Counted from the stretch's first letter, positions 46,650 to 54,753 are shown. The stretch is 64,000 nucleotides of DNA from Aquimarina sp. TRL1 (GCF_013365535.1 NZ_CP053590.1:5260501-5324500); one strand, 5' to 3'. Translations and numbers: made by a program. Notes: generated from the sequence alone by a model not told the origin.

Positions 46650-47648
46650 ATGACAGAAAAACATTGGACTGAACCAAATGGAATTTTCATTATCAATATT
46701 CCTGCAAACTGGCAATACAGAAATGCAGTATTCGAAGATATTGAGGAAAAATCGCCATATAGTTTTGAACAATATGAAAATTCTGCTGGATGTTTTCAAT
46801 TAAGTTGCTATTCTTTATCCGAACGAGGAATTAATCCAAATTTCCCTGTTCAAAAAAGTGATTCAAAAGTTGAGTGGTTCGAATCAAGAATGGATGACAA
46901 AGAATTCGATATGTATTTATGGCACGCTCAAGTTGGCGACCAATTCTGTATGGCTAAATGTATCTATTCTGCTAAAGACAGAAAACTTTCCAAAGTGAAA
47001 AAATTAATTAAGAAGTCAAAAAAGGTTCTCGATAGTTTTAGAGTAGTACCTACTGATGAAAGAGATTATGCGATTGCTTTGGATAAATATGACAATTTTA
47101 ATGGTTCATTAGCTAGTTCTTATGATTTAAGAGAAAGAGCTCTGGAGTCTAAATCCCACATAGAAATTATTGCAATAGTTTCAAATCAAATTGATGCTTA
47201 TTTGAGAATTTCTATTGTTCTTAAAAAACAATTGGAACAAGAAACCAACAATATCGAGGTAAAATATCTTTTTCAAGGAGAAAATGAAAGAGGAATAATG
47301 GAAAGAAATATTTACAAAGAAGCTAAATCACTAAACATTATAACACAGGAATTATTTGACGAATTGAATTTACTTTATGATATGAGAAATAGAGTAATTC
47401 ATCGTTATATAATTAGTTACATAAAAACAATCGACATTGCTGAAACAGCAGTAAAATATTTATTGCTTTCAGAAAAAATCAGGGAAATTTTAAAATCCAT
47501 AGAAGACGAGCAAATAGATAATGGAATTGGAATTTACGGAAAAGGATATTTAAAAGATTACGAAGTTACTTTAGAAGACCAAAGAATCGCTTGGTCTATG
47601 GCGAATGACAAACATTTATTAACAGATTTACAAAGAAAAATAAAATAA
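46650..47648 (+). CDS. Cassette 1: HEPN-like domain protein
   Basis: A 332-aa protein from the ATG at 46650; an in-frame upstream ATG lies outside the cassette in the palindrome. The N-terminal half is a compact domain (NIPANWQYRNAVFEDIEEK, many aromatic residues) of unknown kind. The C-terminal half is helical and ends in LLYDMRNRVIHRYIIS, where Arg246-x4-His251 fits the RX4-6H motif of HEPN domains, often ribonucleases in defence and toxin systems. No partner gene is in the cassette. Function inferred from one motif only. Confidence 0.55.
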   Translation: MTEKHWTEPNGIFIINIPANWQYRNAVFEDIEEKSPYSFEQYENSAGCFQLSCYSLSERGINPNFPVQKSDSKVEWFESRMDDKEFDMYLWHAQVGDQFCMAKCIYSAKDRKLSKVKKLIKKSKKVLDSFRVVPTDERDYAIALDKYDNFNGSLASSYDLRERALESKSHIEIIAIVSNQIDAYLRISIVLKKQLEQETNNIEVKYLFQGENERGIMERNIYKEAKSLNIITQELFDELNLLYDMRNRVIHRYIISYIKTIDIAETAVKYLLLSEKIREILKSIEDEQIDNGIGIYGKGYLKDYEVTLEDQRIAWSMANDKHLLTDLQRKIK

Positions 47649-47651
47649 CTA

Positions 47652-47787
47652 GAGCTAACAATGTGTATAATTCATTGCTAGTAAAGGCTTACTTACGAAA
47701 ATTCCGCTGGAATTTTCTATCTGTGATTATTTGCTAACTTTAGTGCTTAATCACGCAACGAAATCATACACTAACCCGTTGTAGAGC
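47652..47787 (+). repeat. attC site of cassette 1
   Basis: R'' GAGCTAAC is the exact complement of the cassette start GTTAGCTC at 46623. Left arm TGTATAATTCATTGC pairs with right arm GCAACGAAATCATACA. An inner hairpin GAAAATTCC/GGAATTTTC fills the middle. Crossover after G47778. Confidence 0.85.
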
Positions 47788-47801
47788 ATTTAGAAAAAAG
47801 A

Positions 47802-48674
47802 ATGAGTGAATTAAATATATTATATTGGAATACATACCAAAAGCCCTTAATTGATGAAATTAAGAATATGGTAATTTCACATAATATTAATTTTATTGTA
47901 CTTATCGAGAATACTGCTGACGATGATTTCTTACTTAATTCTTTAAAAAATATTAATCCCGATTTTAGGAAATTTAAAACTAGAATTTTCAATAGACCTA
48001 AAATATTTTCTAGTTTTCAAGAAATCGAGATAAAAGAAGTAAGCGGACACGGACGGTATGGAATTTATGAAATTCTGCTACCTAAATATCAAAAAAAGTT
48101 ACTGTCAATAACACATTTCCCTTCAAAATTAAATTGGGGAAATCCAAATGACCATTTTGGTCTTTGTGTAGAATTAAAAACTGATATTGAACTTCAGGAG
48201 TTTAAATCTGAAACAAGAAACACTATAATATTGGGTGACTTCAATATGAATCCTTTTGAAGATGGCTTAGTAAATGCAACTGGACTTCATAATATAAGTA
48301 ATAAAGAAATTGCCTTAACAATGGATAGAAATTATCAAGGTAGGTCTTATAATTATTTTTATAACCCAATGTGGAGTTTTTTGGGTGATGAATCTAAAGG
48401 TGATGTACAAGGAACACATTTTTATAATTCTTATAAACCAATAAATTATTTTTGGAATTTGTTCGACCAAGTAATGATAAGACCCGAATTGATACCATTT
48501 TTTGAAGAAGATGAATTAAAAATAATCACTAAAATCAATAACACACCATTATTAAAAAAAGTGAATGGTTATAAACGAATAGACAAGAATTATTCGGACC
48601 ATTTACCTATAAAATTTCAAGTTAAACTAATCAAACAAGAAGAATATGAGCAACAAGAGCTTATGGCCAAATAA
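47802..48674 (+). CDS. Cassette 2, gene 1: endonuclease/exonuclease/phosphatase (EEP) family protein
   Basis: A 290-aa EEP-fold protein. The core motifs are in order: LYWNT (7-11), Glu36 in LIENT as metal ligand, GDFNMNPFE with Asp146 and Asn148, FDQVM (221-225) and SDHLPI with the catalytic Asp266-His267. EEP enzymes cleave nucleic acid or phosphoesters with Mg2+. The next gene starts 29 bases inside its end, so both proteins are made together. The second gene could be an inhibitor or specificity factor. This is the only cassette with two clear genes. Confidence 0.82.
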   Translation: MSELNILYWNTYQKPLIDEIKNMVISHNINFIVLIENTADDDFLLNSLKNINPDFRKFKTRIFNRPKIFSSFQEIEIKEVSGHGRYGIYEILLPKYQKKLLSITHFPSKLNWGNPNDHFGLCVELKTDIELQEFKSETRNTIILGDFNMNPFEDGLVNATGLHNISNKEIALTMDRNYQGRSYNYFYNPMWSFLGDESKGDVQGTHFYNSYKPINYFWNLFDQVMIRPELIPFFEEDELKIITKINNTPLLKKVNGYKRIDKNYSDHLPIKFQVKLIKQEEYEQQELMAK

Positions 48675-49086
48675 TATCAAGCAAGATGACCATAAAAGTA
48701 CACCTAAAGAATTCTTGGCAGAGCAACTAGGTTATCTCACTCAGGCCACAAATAGAAAACTACAAGGAACTCTCTCTTCCGTATCAGCGCATTCAATGGT
48801 TGATAGACAAACAAAAGAAGATTTTAATGGAGAGTTGTTTATTCATTCAATGAAAATTATTTCGCCCAGCCTAGGATATTCATTCACGTTGTTAAGATTA
48901 GCTCATCCAACGCTTAAAATTTATCCTTTTGCAGTATATTCAAATTTGACTGACAAAAAATATAGTGGTGATAGTATAGATGATTTAGAAAGAATTTTAA
49001 CTGAAATATTCAATAGTAAAGAAGTTGTAAGTGCCTTGAGTTCATTAGCAAGTCAAAGTGATGAAATAGACGAATTACCATTTTAA
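48646..49086 (+). CDS. Cassette 2, gene 2: small partner of the EEP nuclease
   Basis: A 146-aa protein that I cannot assign to a family. It overlaps the nuclease gene by 29 bases in another frame. The start is polar (KQDDHKSTPKEFLAEQLGYL), followed by a folded part with SPSLGYSFTLLRLAHPTLKIYPFAVY and an acidic end (DEIDELPF). The acidic tail and tight coupling would fit an immunity or regulatory protein for the nuclease; that is inference. Confidence 0.65.
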   Translation: MSNKSLWPNNIKQDDHKSTPKEFLAEQLGYLTQATNRKLQGTLSSVSAHSMVDRQTKEDFNGELFIHSMKIISPSLGYSFTLLRLAHPTLKIYPFAVYSNLTDKKYSGDSIDDLERILTEIFNSKEVVSALSSLASQSDEIDELPF

Positions 49087-49091
49087 AAAAC

Positions 49092-49228
49092 GCTCTACAA
49101 CAATGGCTATAAGTAATTGCTTGTTCTCGCCTACTTCTGAAAATCCTCGCGGATTTTCAGCTTGGTGTGTACTTGCCATGTTAAGTACTAAACCACGCAA
49201 CTACTCATAGCCGAGACCGTTAGGCTTC
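49092..49228 (+). repeat. attC site of cassette 2
   Basis: R'' GCTCTACAAC exactly complements the cassette start GTTGTAGAGC at 47778. Arms GGCTATAAGTAATTGC and GCAACTACTCATAGCC pair. Inner hairpin CTGAAAATCC/GGATTTTCAG. Crossover after G49219. Confidence 0.85.
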
Positions 49229-49238
49229 ATTAAAGACA

Positions 49239-50348
49239 ATGCAGAACACAAAATTCACATATGACGATGCTGTTGCCAAAATTGAACGGATAAAAGGAAC
49301 TCCAATAGCTGTTGAAGCTCAATGGGACGGGGATACTCAAGGTTGGTTTTTAATGATGTTTGTTGTAGTTAAAATCAAGAAAAGATTTTGGGAGTCTTCA
49401 AAAGTTGAGACATATCATTTAGGGAACTTATCACTTGGTGATGATATTAGAGTTTTTAATGGAACTGTACCACCTTATCCCGAAGCAATTTTAGCTGAAG
49501 AAATTGGAAAGAAGCTATCTAAAAAATATAAATTAGAATTCTTCTTTCCTTCGCCAATTAATCCCGATGATGACTGCCCTCGGTGGATAGAGAAAGACAA
49601 AGCAATTAATTGTGCTGACTGTGATAAGTTGATTATACCAACAGATAGTCCATACTTGCCAAAAGACATTTGTTATAATTGTCATCTCACAAGGGAACAA
49701 AATGAAAGAATCAAAGAGAAAAAGCCACACTATGACGGAGTAAACTTATTTTTATCTAAGGGAATTCAATTTAAAAATTTAGGATACGCTTCAAAATTTG
49801 AGAGTTTCCCGATATCAGAATTTATTGACTATCAAACAGCGGATAATTTATCTAAAGGTGTTCAAGTTATTGTAGTTGATAATGAGAAGATGAAATCAAT
49901 TTCTGACAGCTTGGAAGACTCTATTGGAAAAGAGTTATTGAACTATAAAATGCCGAAAATGGATGAAGTGAAATTGAAATTTTCGGCAATAAAAAAAGTG
50001 ATTTTTAAAAATCAAGAATATGATTTAATGCAACGATTCAATTCTCATCACGAAAAACTTTTAAGATTGATTGGTTCATATAATCAAATAATTTCTGCGA
50101 TTGAAGACAATTATGAATATCATATTTATTTTAAAAACGGATTCACGTATCGAGATGATTCTTTTTTGAGGTTTGTGAATTTTGTTAAAGAAGGTTCAGC
50201 TAAAACAGATGAAATTCTATCTAATTACAATGGGGTTTTAACAGAATCCGAAGTGCTTGAAACTATTGAAGAATTAAAAAGAGCAAAGTGTATAGAAATC
50301 AGTAATGATAATGTTTCGATTACTCAGCTCGGAAAAAATATTTTATAA
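49239..50348 (+). CDS. Cassette 3: hypothetical protein with zinc-knuckle centre
   Basis: A 369-aa protein with no named family. Around 125-155 it has CADCDK and later ICYNCH, a four-Cys zinc-binding layout. The N-terminal part is beta-rich with several Trp. The last 80 residues (TDEILSNYNGVLTESEVLETIEELKRAKCIEISNDNVSITQLGKNIL) look like a winged helix. This suggests a nucleic-acid-binding protein, but no catalytic motif is visible. The start lies 20 bp inside the cassette, as usual for cassette genes. Confidence 0.6.
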   Translation: MQNTKFTYDDAVAKIERIKGTPIAVEAQWDGDTQGWFLMMFVVVKIKKRFWESSKVETYHLGNLSLGDDIRVFNGTVPPYPEAILAEEIGKKLSKKYKLEFFFPSPINPDDDCPRWIEKDKAINCADCDKLIIPTDSPYLPKDICYNCHLTREQNERIKEKKPHYDGVNLFLSKGIQFKNLGYASKFESFPISEFIDYQTADNLSKGVQVIVVDNEKMKSISDSLEDSIGKELLNYKMPKMDEVKLKFSAIKKVIFKNQEYDLMQRFNSHHEKLLRLIGSYNQIISAIEDNYEYHIYFKNGFTYRDDSFLRFVNFVKEGSAKTDEILSNYNGVLTESEVLETIEELKRAKCIEISNDNVSITQLGKNIL

Positions 50349-50355
50349 AAAACGA

Positions 50356-50427
50356 AAGCCTAACAATGTATATGAAATCATAGCCACCTATCGGCAGGCT
50401 ACGCTTCATATACTAACCGTTAGAGAT
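50356..50427 (+). repeat. attC site of cassette 3 (short form, 72 bp)
   Basis: R'' AAGCCTAAC exactly complements GTTAGGCTT at 49219. Arms GTATATGAAATCATAGCC and GGCTACGCTTCATATAC pair with a small loop and no inner hairpin. Crossover after G50419. Confidence 0.85.
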
Positions 50428-51179
50428 AATTAAAAAATGAAAGAGGAACTTGACAAATACATATTAGAAAATTTTCCAAAGTTCTCAATATCCAAACCTG
50501 TATTTAGGCTAACTAATTCTATACGCTTTGAACTAGGCCCTGAAGATATCCCCACATCAAATACAAAGTATTTTGTTGAAGCTATCAGAAGAGCAACAGC
50601 GATTACTTCTTTTGCCCTCAAAAACACTGAAGATGTATACATCATCTATCAAGAATGTACAGATGGGAATGAAATAACCCCATCCCCATTACTATTAAAG
50701 ACTTTCAATTCAGTTCAAGGATCTATGGCTGTTTATCCATACATCGAAGATGATGGTGAAAAACTTGAATGGAGAAGAATAATAAAAAAAGTGAAAGCAA
50801 ATGACTCACTAATACTTGAACTTATTCCGGCCATAATAAATGTTGACTTCCCTAGCCAATCACCGCGAATTGAAGGAGAGTTATTTTTTATAATCAAAGG
50901 CTCAAATACAATTATTAATATCTATGATGACAGAGGAATGGATGTTGGCGCAAAAGAATTACTAAGCCTAAAGGAATTATACAAAAACTTCAATGATTGG
51001 ATATTGGAATATGACAGAGAAGAAATAGATGAAAAATTTAAAAAAACTATCTCTAACACTGTATATAGCAAATAGGGCTCACGTTATTTAAGAATGTAAA
51101 TTGCTAAAATAATATTCGCCAAATCGTTAATTTGGCTTTTAATAAAAGATAAAAACAAAAATAAACGTTCGGCTTGGTG
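50418..51179 (+). repeat. Duplicated cassette segment, copy 1
   Basis: This 762-bp stretch appears identical to 54920-55681, covering all of the DUF3885 gene and the left two thirds of its attC. Identity stops abruptly inside the attC (C51180 against T55682). Confidence 0.9.
50437..51075 (+). CDS. Cassette 4: DUF3885-like protein, copy 1
   Basis: A 212-aa protein matching the DUF3885 pattern: RFELGPE near 30, YFVEAIRRATAITSFAL and above all IINIYDDRGMDVGAKELLSLKELYKNFNDWILEYDRE near 166-195. The family is of unknown function and is often found near toxin-immunity or phage regions. The protein is identical to the copy in cassette 9. Its last codons and stop lie inside the attC left arm (NTVYSK). 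Confidence 0.75.
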   Translation: MKEELDKYILENFPKFSISKPVFRLTNSIRFELGPEDIPTSNTKYFVEAIRRATAITSFALKNTEDVYIIYQECTDGNEITPSPLLLKTFNSVQGSMAVYPYIEDDGEKLEWRRIIKKVKANDSLILELIPAIINVDFPSQSPRIEGELFFIIKGSNTIINIYDDRGMDVGAKELLSLKELYKNFNDWILEYDREEIDEKFKKTISNTVYSK

Positions 51180-51239
51180 CTGCTAAGAGCATTTTCTGCT
51201 CCCGTCTGCCCTACTTGCCATATACTAAACGTTACCTGC
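51049..51239 (+). repeat. attC site of cassette 4 (long form with GCCAAAT hairpin)
   Basis: R'' ATCTCTAAC exactly complements GTTAGAGAT at 50419. Arms TATATAGCAAATAGGGC and GCCCTACTTGCCATATA pair with two mismatches. Inner hairpin GCCAAAT/ATTTGGC at about 51119-51137. Crossover after G51231. Confidence 0.8.
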
Positions 51240-51257
51240 AAATTGAACACGAATACA

Positions 51258-52001
51258 TTGGAAAACTCAAATAATTGGAAATATAAAGATTTGAACTTCA
51301 ATCTTCTTGAAAACTATGAGAGTGACTCAATAATTTCTGAGGAAAAAAGTGAATTACTAAAAGTTATTGACGAATCAAAAAAAATCGAATTACGTGAAAT
51401 TTTCGATAAAGGACTGAATATCAATTATGATCGTTTCAGGAAATATTTCTATGAAGTCAATTTATTTATGTTCAAAGAGTTAGAATCTAATATTTTCGAA
51501 TCAATTAATTGCTTAATTATTGGAGCTAATATTGCAAGTATAACAAACACGAACCTTATCTTAGAAAGAGCTTTAAAATTGGCTCTAATTCAATATGAAG
51601 TAGGTGAACTTTGTGACTATAGTGACGAAAAAATTTTAACTAAATACATCGAAGCGGACAAACAGTATTCTGGAAAAAATATGGAGAGAAATATCCAAAG
51701 ATGTAAGAAGTATAAAATTTTGAATGACCACGAAGCTAAAGAATTAAGTGATTATAAACTTAAATTTAGAGATGGGTTTTCACATTTTACACCAAAAAAC
51801 ATTCTAAAAGGAGAAAATAATTTGACATTTATTAGCCTCGGAGCTAAAAATCCTGAACTGGATAAAAGTTTAAAAATGCCAAATTTTCAATCCGCTGAAG
51901 TAAGACAATTTGCTATTAACAATGCAGAAAACCATTTGAAGTACGTTTTGGGAATAATAAACCATTTACAACATAAGATTTTGGAAAGATTTAGAAAATA
52001 A
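51258..52001 (+). CDS. Cassette 5: HEPN-like helical protein
   Basis: A 247-aa all-helical protein. No ATG lies inside the cassette at the right place; TTG at 51258 is my choice, TTG at 51243 is the alternative, and the ATG at 51174 lies in the preceding attC. A hydrophobic helix (NCLIIGANIASITNTNLILERALKLALI) is followed by FRDGFSHFTP, where Arg171-x4-His176 again fits the HEPN RX4-6H motif. AbiV-like or HEPN family membership is possible. No partner gene is present. Confidence 0.55.
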   Translation: MENSNNWKYKDLNFNLLENYESDSIISEEKSELLKVIDESKKIELREIFDKGLNINYDRFRKYFYEVNLFMFKELESNIFESINCLIIGANIASITNTNLILERALKLALIQYEVGELCDYSDEKILTKYIEADKQYSGKNMERNIQRCKKYKILNDHEAKELSDYKLKFRDGFSHFTPKNILKGENNLTFISLGAKNPELDKSLKMPNFQSAEVRQFAINNAENHLKYVLGIINHLQHKILERFRK

Positions 52002-52005
52002 AATC

Positions 52006-52206
52006 TGCAGGTAACACGGTGTATAAAACATAGCTAATAAGTGCTAAACTTAAAGGTTTGTGTATTTTTACAAAGACCGCCAAATTTTTGATTTGGCTTT
52101 TAAAAGAAGAGAAAATTAAAAACAAAATATAAAAATTCGGCTCTGTGTTAATCCGAATAGTTAGTGTCTTTTGTGCGCTACGTTTCATACACAAACCGTT
52201 AGCAAT
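52006..52206 (+). repeat. attC site of cassette 5 (long form with GCCAAAT hairpin)
   Basis: R'' TGCAGGTAAC complements the cassette start GTTACCTGCA at 51231. Arms GTGTATAAAACATAGC and GCTACGTTTCATACAC pair. Inner hairpin GCCAAAT/ATTTGGC. Crossover after G52198. Confidence 0.82.
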
Positions 52207-52527
52207 AATTAGAAATCAAATTTGTCGATAAGGCAAAAAAGTAGATAAATAGATATAAAAAAGCTTGTGTACACAAGTTGATTTAATTTATGATGTGATT
52301 ACGAGCGTAGAATTTTGGATTAGCTTCATTGTAAAGCGATTTATTAATGAAACACTAAAACTTAAAACTATGAATATATTGAAAAGCGTAATTGTCGGAG
52401 TGGGTGCTATTGTGTGGAGCCATACACAAATTCGACTTGTAGGACAGATTAAATGACATTAACTTATCAAGATAATAGTAAGGGGGTTCGAATCCCCCTC
52501 TCCACTCCCTAAAACACTTTATTTAAA
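52207..52527 (+). other. Long leader of cassette 6 without a clear gene
   Basis: Over 300 bp lie between the cassette start and the GIY-YIG gene, unlike the 10-80 bp of most cassettes. Only short frames occur. The 3' part carries a tRNA-like end (52397-52508). The rest shows an imperfect palindrome TTGTGTACACAA near 52266-52277. Confidence 0.5.
52397..52508 (+). ncRNA. tRNA-like 3' end (T-arm plus acceptor), possible small RNA
   Basis: Bases 52482-52498 form a perfect T-arm, GGGGG-TTCGAAT-CCCCC. GGAGTGG at 52397-52403 exactly complements CCACTCC at 52502-52508, giving a 7-bp acceptor-like stem with three unpaired bases before it. A 6-bp alternative is GTGGAG (52414-52419) with CTCCAC (52500-52505). 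No D-arm or anticodon arm can be folded, so it is not a normal tRNA. It may be a relic of a tRNA or tmRNA 3' end or a tRNA-like RNA carried by the cassette. Confidence 0.4.
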
Positions 52528-53187
52528 ATGACTGATACAATTAGCTATAAAATAAATAATGCCTATATGCTTCCATATGCAATTGCAATTGACGAAAACA
52601 AAATGGAACAGGCTGAAAAAAGCAATGAAATAATCTCTTCCTCGAGAGTTTATTTGATTTGTCGTATTCAAAAAAAAGGAATAATTTTTAAATCATTATC
52701 TAAACCCGAAGTATTATATGTGGGAGAGACTTTTAATAAGAAAAAAAGATTTAGCCCTCATAAAAAATTATTGAAAGCAACTACATTAATAAATCCAAAA
52801 GATGAATTAGTTGTATTCTTTTTACATATGCGATTTTCATTTTTCGGAATTAGTTTATTTCAAAATAATCCTGTTGACATTTTTAATGACATTAAAGATT
52901 TGTATAGTAAAACATCAGTAAAATTAGTTGAACGCTTTTTTATTAAATTATTCAGACCAATACTAAACGAAAAACATAATGATGAAAAAATATCTGACGA
53001 TAAACTCATTATTAAAAAACTAATCAATAATTCAATAGAATTCGTTACACTTGATGTTGGAATGAATGACTATTTATTCAATTTCGTTGGAGGAAACAGA
53101 ATAGAAAAAATTGATTGGTATACTTTCAATTTAAATACGGAAGAGATAACATATGGACATCCAGCATTGGAAAACAACTATTGCTAA
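52528..53187 (+). CDS. Cassette 6: GIY-YIG-like nuclease domain protein
   Basis: A 219-aa protein with a GIY-YIG-like pattern: VYLICR (41-46) in place of GIY, EVLYVGETFNKKKRF (61-75) with YVG for YIG and Arg74, and Glu135 in KLVERFFIKLFRPILNE as the metal ligand. The end is unrelated and its stop codon lies in the attC R'' core. It probably cuts DNA, but the variant motifs leave activity open. It is preceded by a long leader with a tRNA-like element. Confidence 0.6.
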   Translation: MTDTISYKINNAYMLPYAIAIDENKMEQAEKSNEIISSSRVYLICRIQKKGIIFKSLSKPEVLYVGETFNKKKRFSPHKKLLKATTLINPKDELVVFFLHMRFSFFGISLFQNNPVDIFNDIKDLYSKTSVKLVERFFIKLFRPILNEKHNDEKISDDKLIIKKLINNSIEFVTLDVGMNDYLFNFVGGNRIEKIDWYTFNLNTEEITYGHPALENNYC

Positions 53188-53378
53188 CAATGTATAAAAA
53201 ACATAGGGTGGTTAAGGCTTAATTTAAAAGTCCGTGTTTCTTTACGAGGTCGCCAAATATAAAATTTGGCATTTTCAACAAAAAAGATAAAAGCAAAATA
53301 TTATATTTGGCTTATTATCAAACCGAACCGTATCGCTTATCACCTTGCCCTACGTTTCTTATACTCACCGTTACCTTT
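53180..53378 (+). repeat. attC site of cassette 6 (long form with GCCAAAT hairpin)
   Basis: R'' ATTGCTAAC exactly complements GTTAGCAAT at 52198. Arms GTATAAAAAACATAGGG and CCCTACGTTTCTTATAC pair. Inner hairpin GCCAAAT/ATTTGGC. Crossover after G53370. Confidence 0.83.
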
Positions 53379-53402
53379 AATTATCCCCAAAAAAACTACT
53401 GA

Positions 53403-54125
53403 ATGTTCGACCAACTAACAATTGAAAAATTAGATTATTATGTTTATGCATTAATAAACCCGAATGACAATCGACCTTTTTATATCGGAAAAGGAATTGG
53501 AAACAGAGTGTTTAACCATCAAAATTGTGCGATTAAAGATGAGCATTCTAGTTTAAAACTAGACACAATTAGAGAAATTATTGATAATGGGAATAAAGTT
53601 GAACATATAATTATTAGACATGGACTGACTGAAAAAGAAGCATTTGAAATCGAAGCATCAATAATTGATTTTGGAATTAAATTTGGATTTGAATTCTCTA
53701 ATTTAGTTTTAGGTCATCACTCTAACGGAAAAGGACTTATGACTGCTGACGAAATTGTTCGAATTCATAATGCAAAACCACTAACTGAATTAACAGACCC
53801 AGTAATTATAATAAACATCAACAAAAAATATGTGAGAGGGAATTCAAGTAATGAAATTTATGAATCAACAAAACAAGCTTGGGTGGTTGGAGAACAAAAA
53901 AGGAAAACAACTAAATATGCACTTTCTGAATATTGTGGGATAGTAATCGAAGTTTTTGAAATTCACGAATGGTACGAAATTGAAACCCCGAATAATAAAA
54001 GAAAAAATCGTTGGGGATTTAATGGAGCAATTGCGAAACCTGAAATAAGAGAAAAATATATAAATAAATCGTTGGCTCACACAAAGAAAAAAGGCGCTGC
54101 TAATCCGATAAAATATAGACTATAA
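53403..54125 (+). CDS. Cassette 7: LEM3-like GIY-YIG domain protein
   Basis: A 240-aa protein. The GIY-YIG core is clear: YVYALINPNDNRPFYIGKGIGNRVFNH (13-39), with Tyr13/15, Tyr27, Arg35, and the acidic segment RHGLTEKEAFEIEASIIDFG (72-91) holding the metal Glu. This matches the LEM-3-like GIY-YIG subgroup found in hypothetical bacterial proteins. The C-terminal part (IIININKKYVRGNSSNEIYEST) looks like a separate small domain, perhaps ligand-binding. Probable nuclease, target unknown. Confidence 0.75.
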   Translation: MFDQLTIEKLDYYVYALINPNDNRPFYIGKGIGNRVFNHQNCAIKDEHSSLKLDTIREIIDNGNKVEHIIIRHGLTEKEAFEIEASIIDFGIKFGFEFSNLVLGHHSNGKGLMTADEIVRIHNAKPLTELTDPVIIININKKYVRGNSSNEIYESTKQAWVVGEQKRKTTKYALSEYCGIVIEVFEIHEWYEIETPNNKRKNRWGFNGAIAKPEIREKYINKSLAHTKKKGAANPIKYRL

Positions 54126-54138
54126 ACGAAAAATAACT

Positions 54139-54276
54139 AAAGGTAACAATGGCTATAATTCATTGCGGTTGAATTCCTTATCGGAATTCAACGCTTATTT
54201 ATTATCTTTCGGTTACGGCGGAAAGAATCCTGCGGATTTTTCCGCAACGAAATCATAGCCTAGACCGTTGTATACA
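54139..54276 (+). repeat. attC site of cassette 7
   Basis: R'' AAAGGTAAC exactly complements GTTACCTTT at 53370. Arms GGCTATAATTCATTGCGG and CCGCAACGAAATCATAGCC pair. Two inner hairpins: GTTGAATTCC/GGAATTCAAC and GCGGAAA/TTTCCGC types. Crossover after G54267. Confidence 0.85.
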
Positions 54277-54279
54277 ATT

Positions 54280-54750
54280 ATGAAAAAAATCTTATTCTTG
54301 TTGATATTAGTCTCTATCTTCTCTTCTTGTTCAAATAAGAGACAAGAGGTTCAAGGTGATTTATACTTTAAGCTAATTGATATAGGGAGTTTCTATAAAA
54401 CTGATGATGAAACATTTGCAAAATTTGAGAAATCTCTAGATAGCTTGCGATTAAGTAAAAATATATCCCCAGATGAATTAGAAGTGATTAGAATTTTCGA
54501 TCTACTTAAAAAAAATGATCTATTAAAATCGCCATGGATTAATTTAAAAACAGAATCCAAAATCATTAAAATATTCTTAACACAAAAGGAATATAATAAG
54601 ATTGAGAAATTTAAACGGAATCAACTTGTGAAAAACAACGAAAAGGTTGAATTAAAAATTCTAGTCGAAGAACTTGACAATGGAATTTATTATTCGAACG
54701 AAATATCGGAGTTTAAAAAAGTTGACGGAAAAACACACTGGAGAAAATAA
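54280..54750 (+). CDS. Cassette 8: hypothetical lipoprotein
   Basis: A 156-aa lipoprotein. The ATG at 54280 is preferred; the in-frame TTG at 54268 is the cassette boundary itself. The leader MKKILFLLILVSIFSSC gives a lipobox Cys17. The mature part is helical and charged with no recognised family. A cassette carrying an exported protein with a complete flavobacterial-type lipobox shows that cargo came from, or is adapted to, this phylum. Confidence 0.6.
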   Translation: MKKILFLLILVSIFSSCSNKRQEVQGDLYFKLIDIGSFYKTDDETFAKFEKSLDSLRLSKNISPDELEVIRIFDLLKKNDLLKSPWINLKTESKIIKIFLTQKEYNKIEKFKRNQLVKNNEKVELKILVEELDNGIYYSNEISEFKKVDGKTHWRK

Positions 54751-54753
54751 AAC

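Noticed and set aside
51174..51257. Upstream ATG start for the cassette 5 gene
   Set aside because: It lies in the attC of cassette 4, before the cassette boundary at 51232, so the peptide would include unrelated recombination-site sequence.
52265..52456. 63-codon frame in the cassette 6 leader
   Set aside because: It overlaps the tRNA-like element and has no protein-family character; likely chance.
52397..52508. A complete tRNA gene
   Set aside because: The T-arm is perfect, but three bases separate it from the 7-bp acceptor pairing and no D-arm or anticodon stem can be folded.
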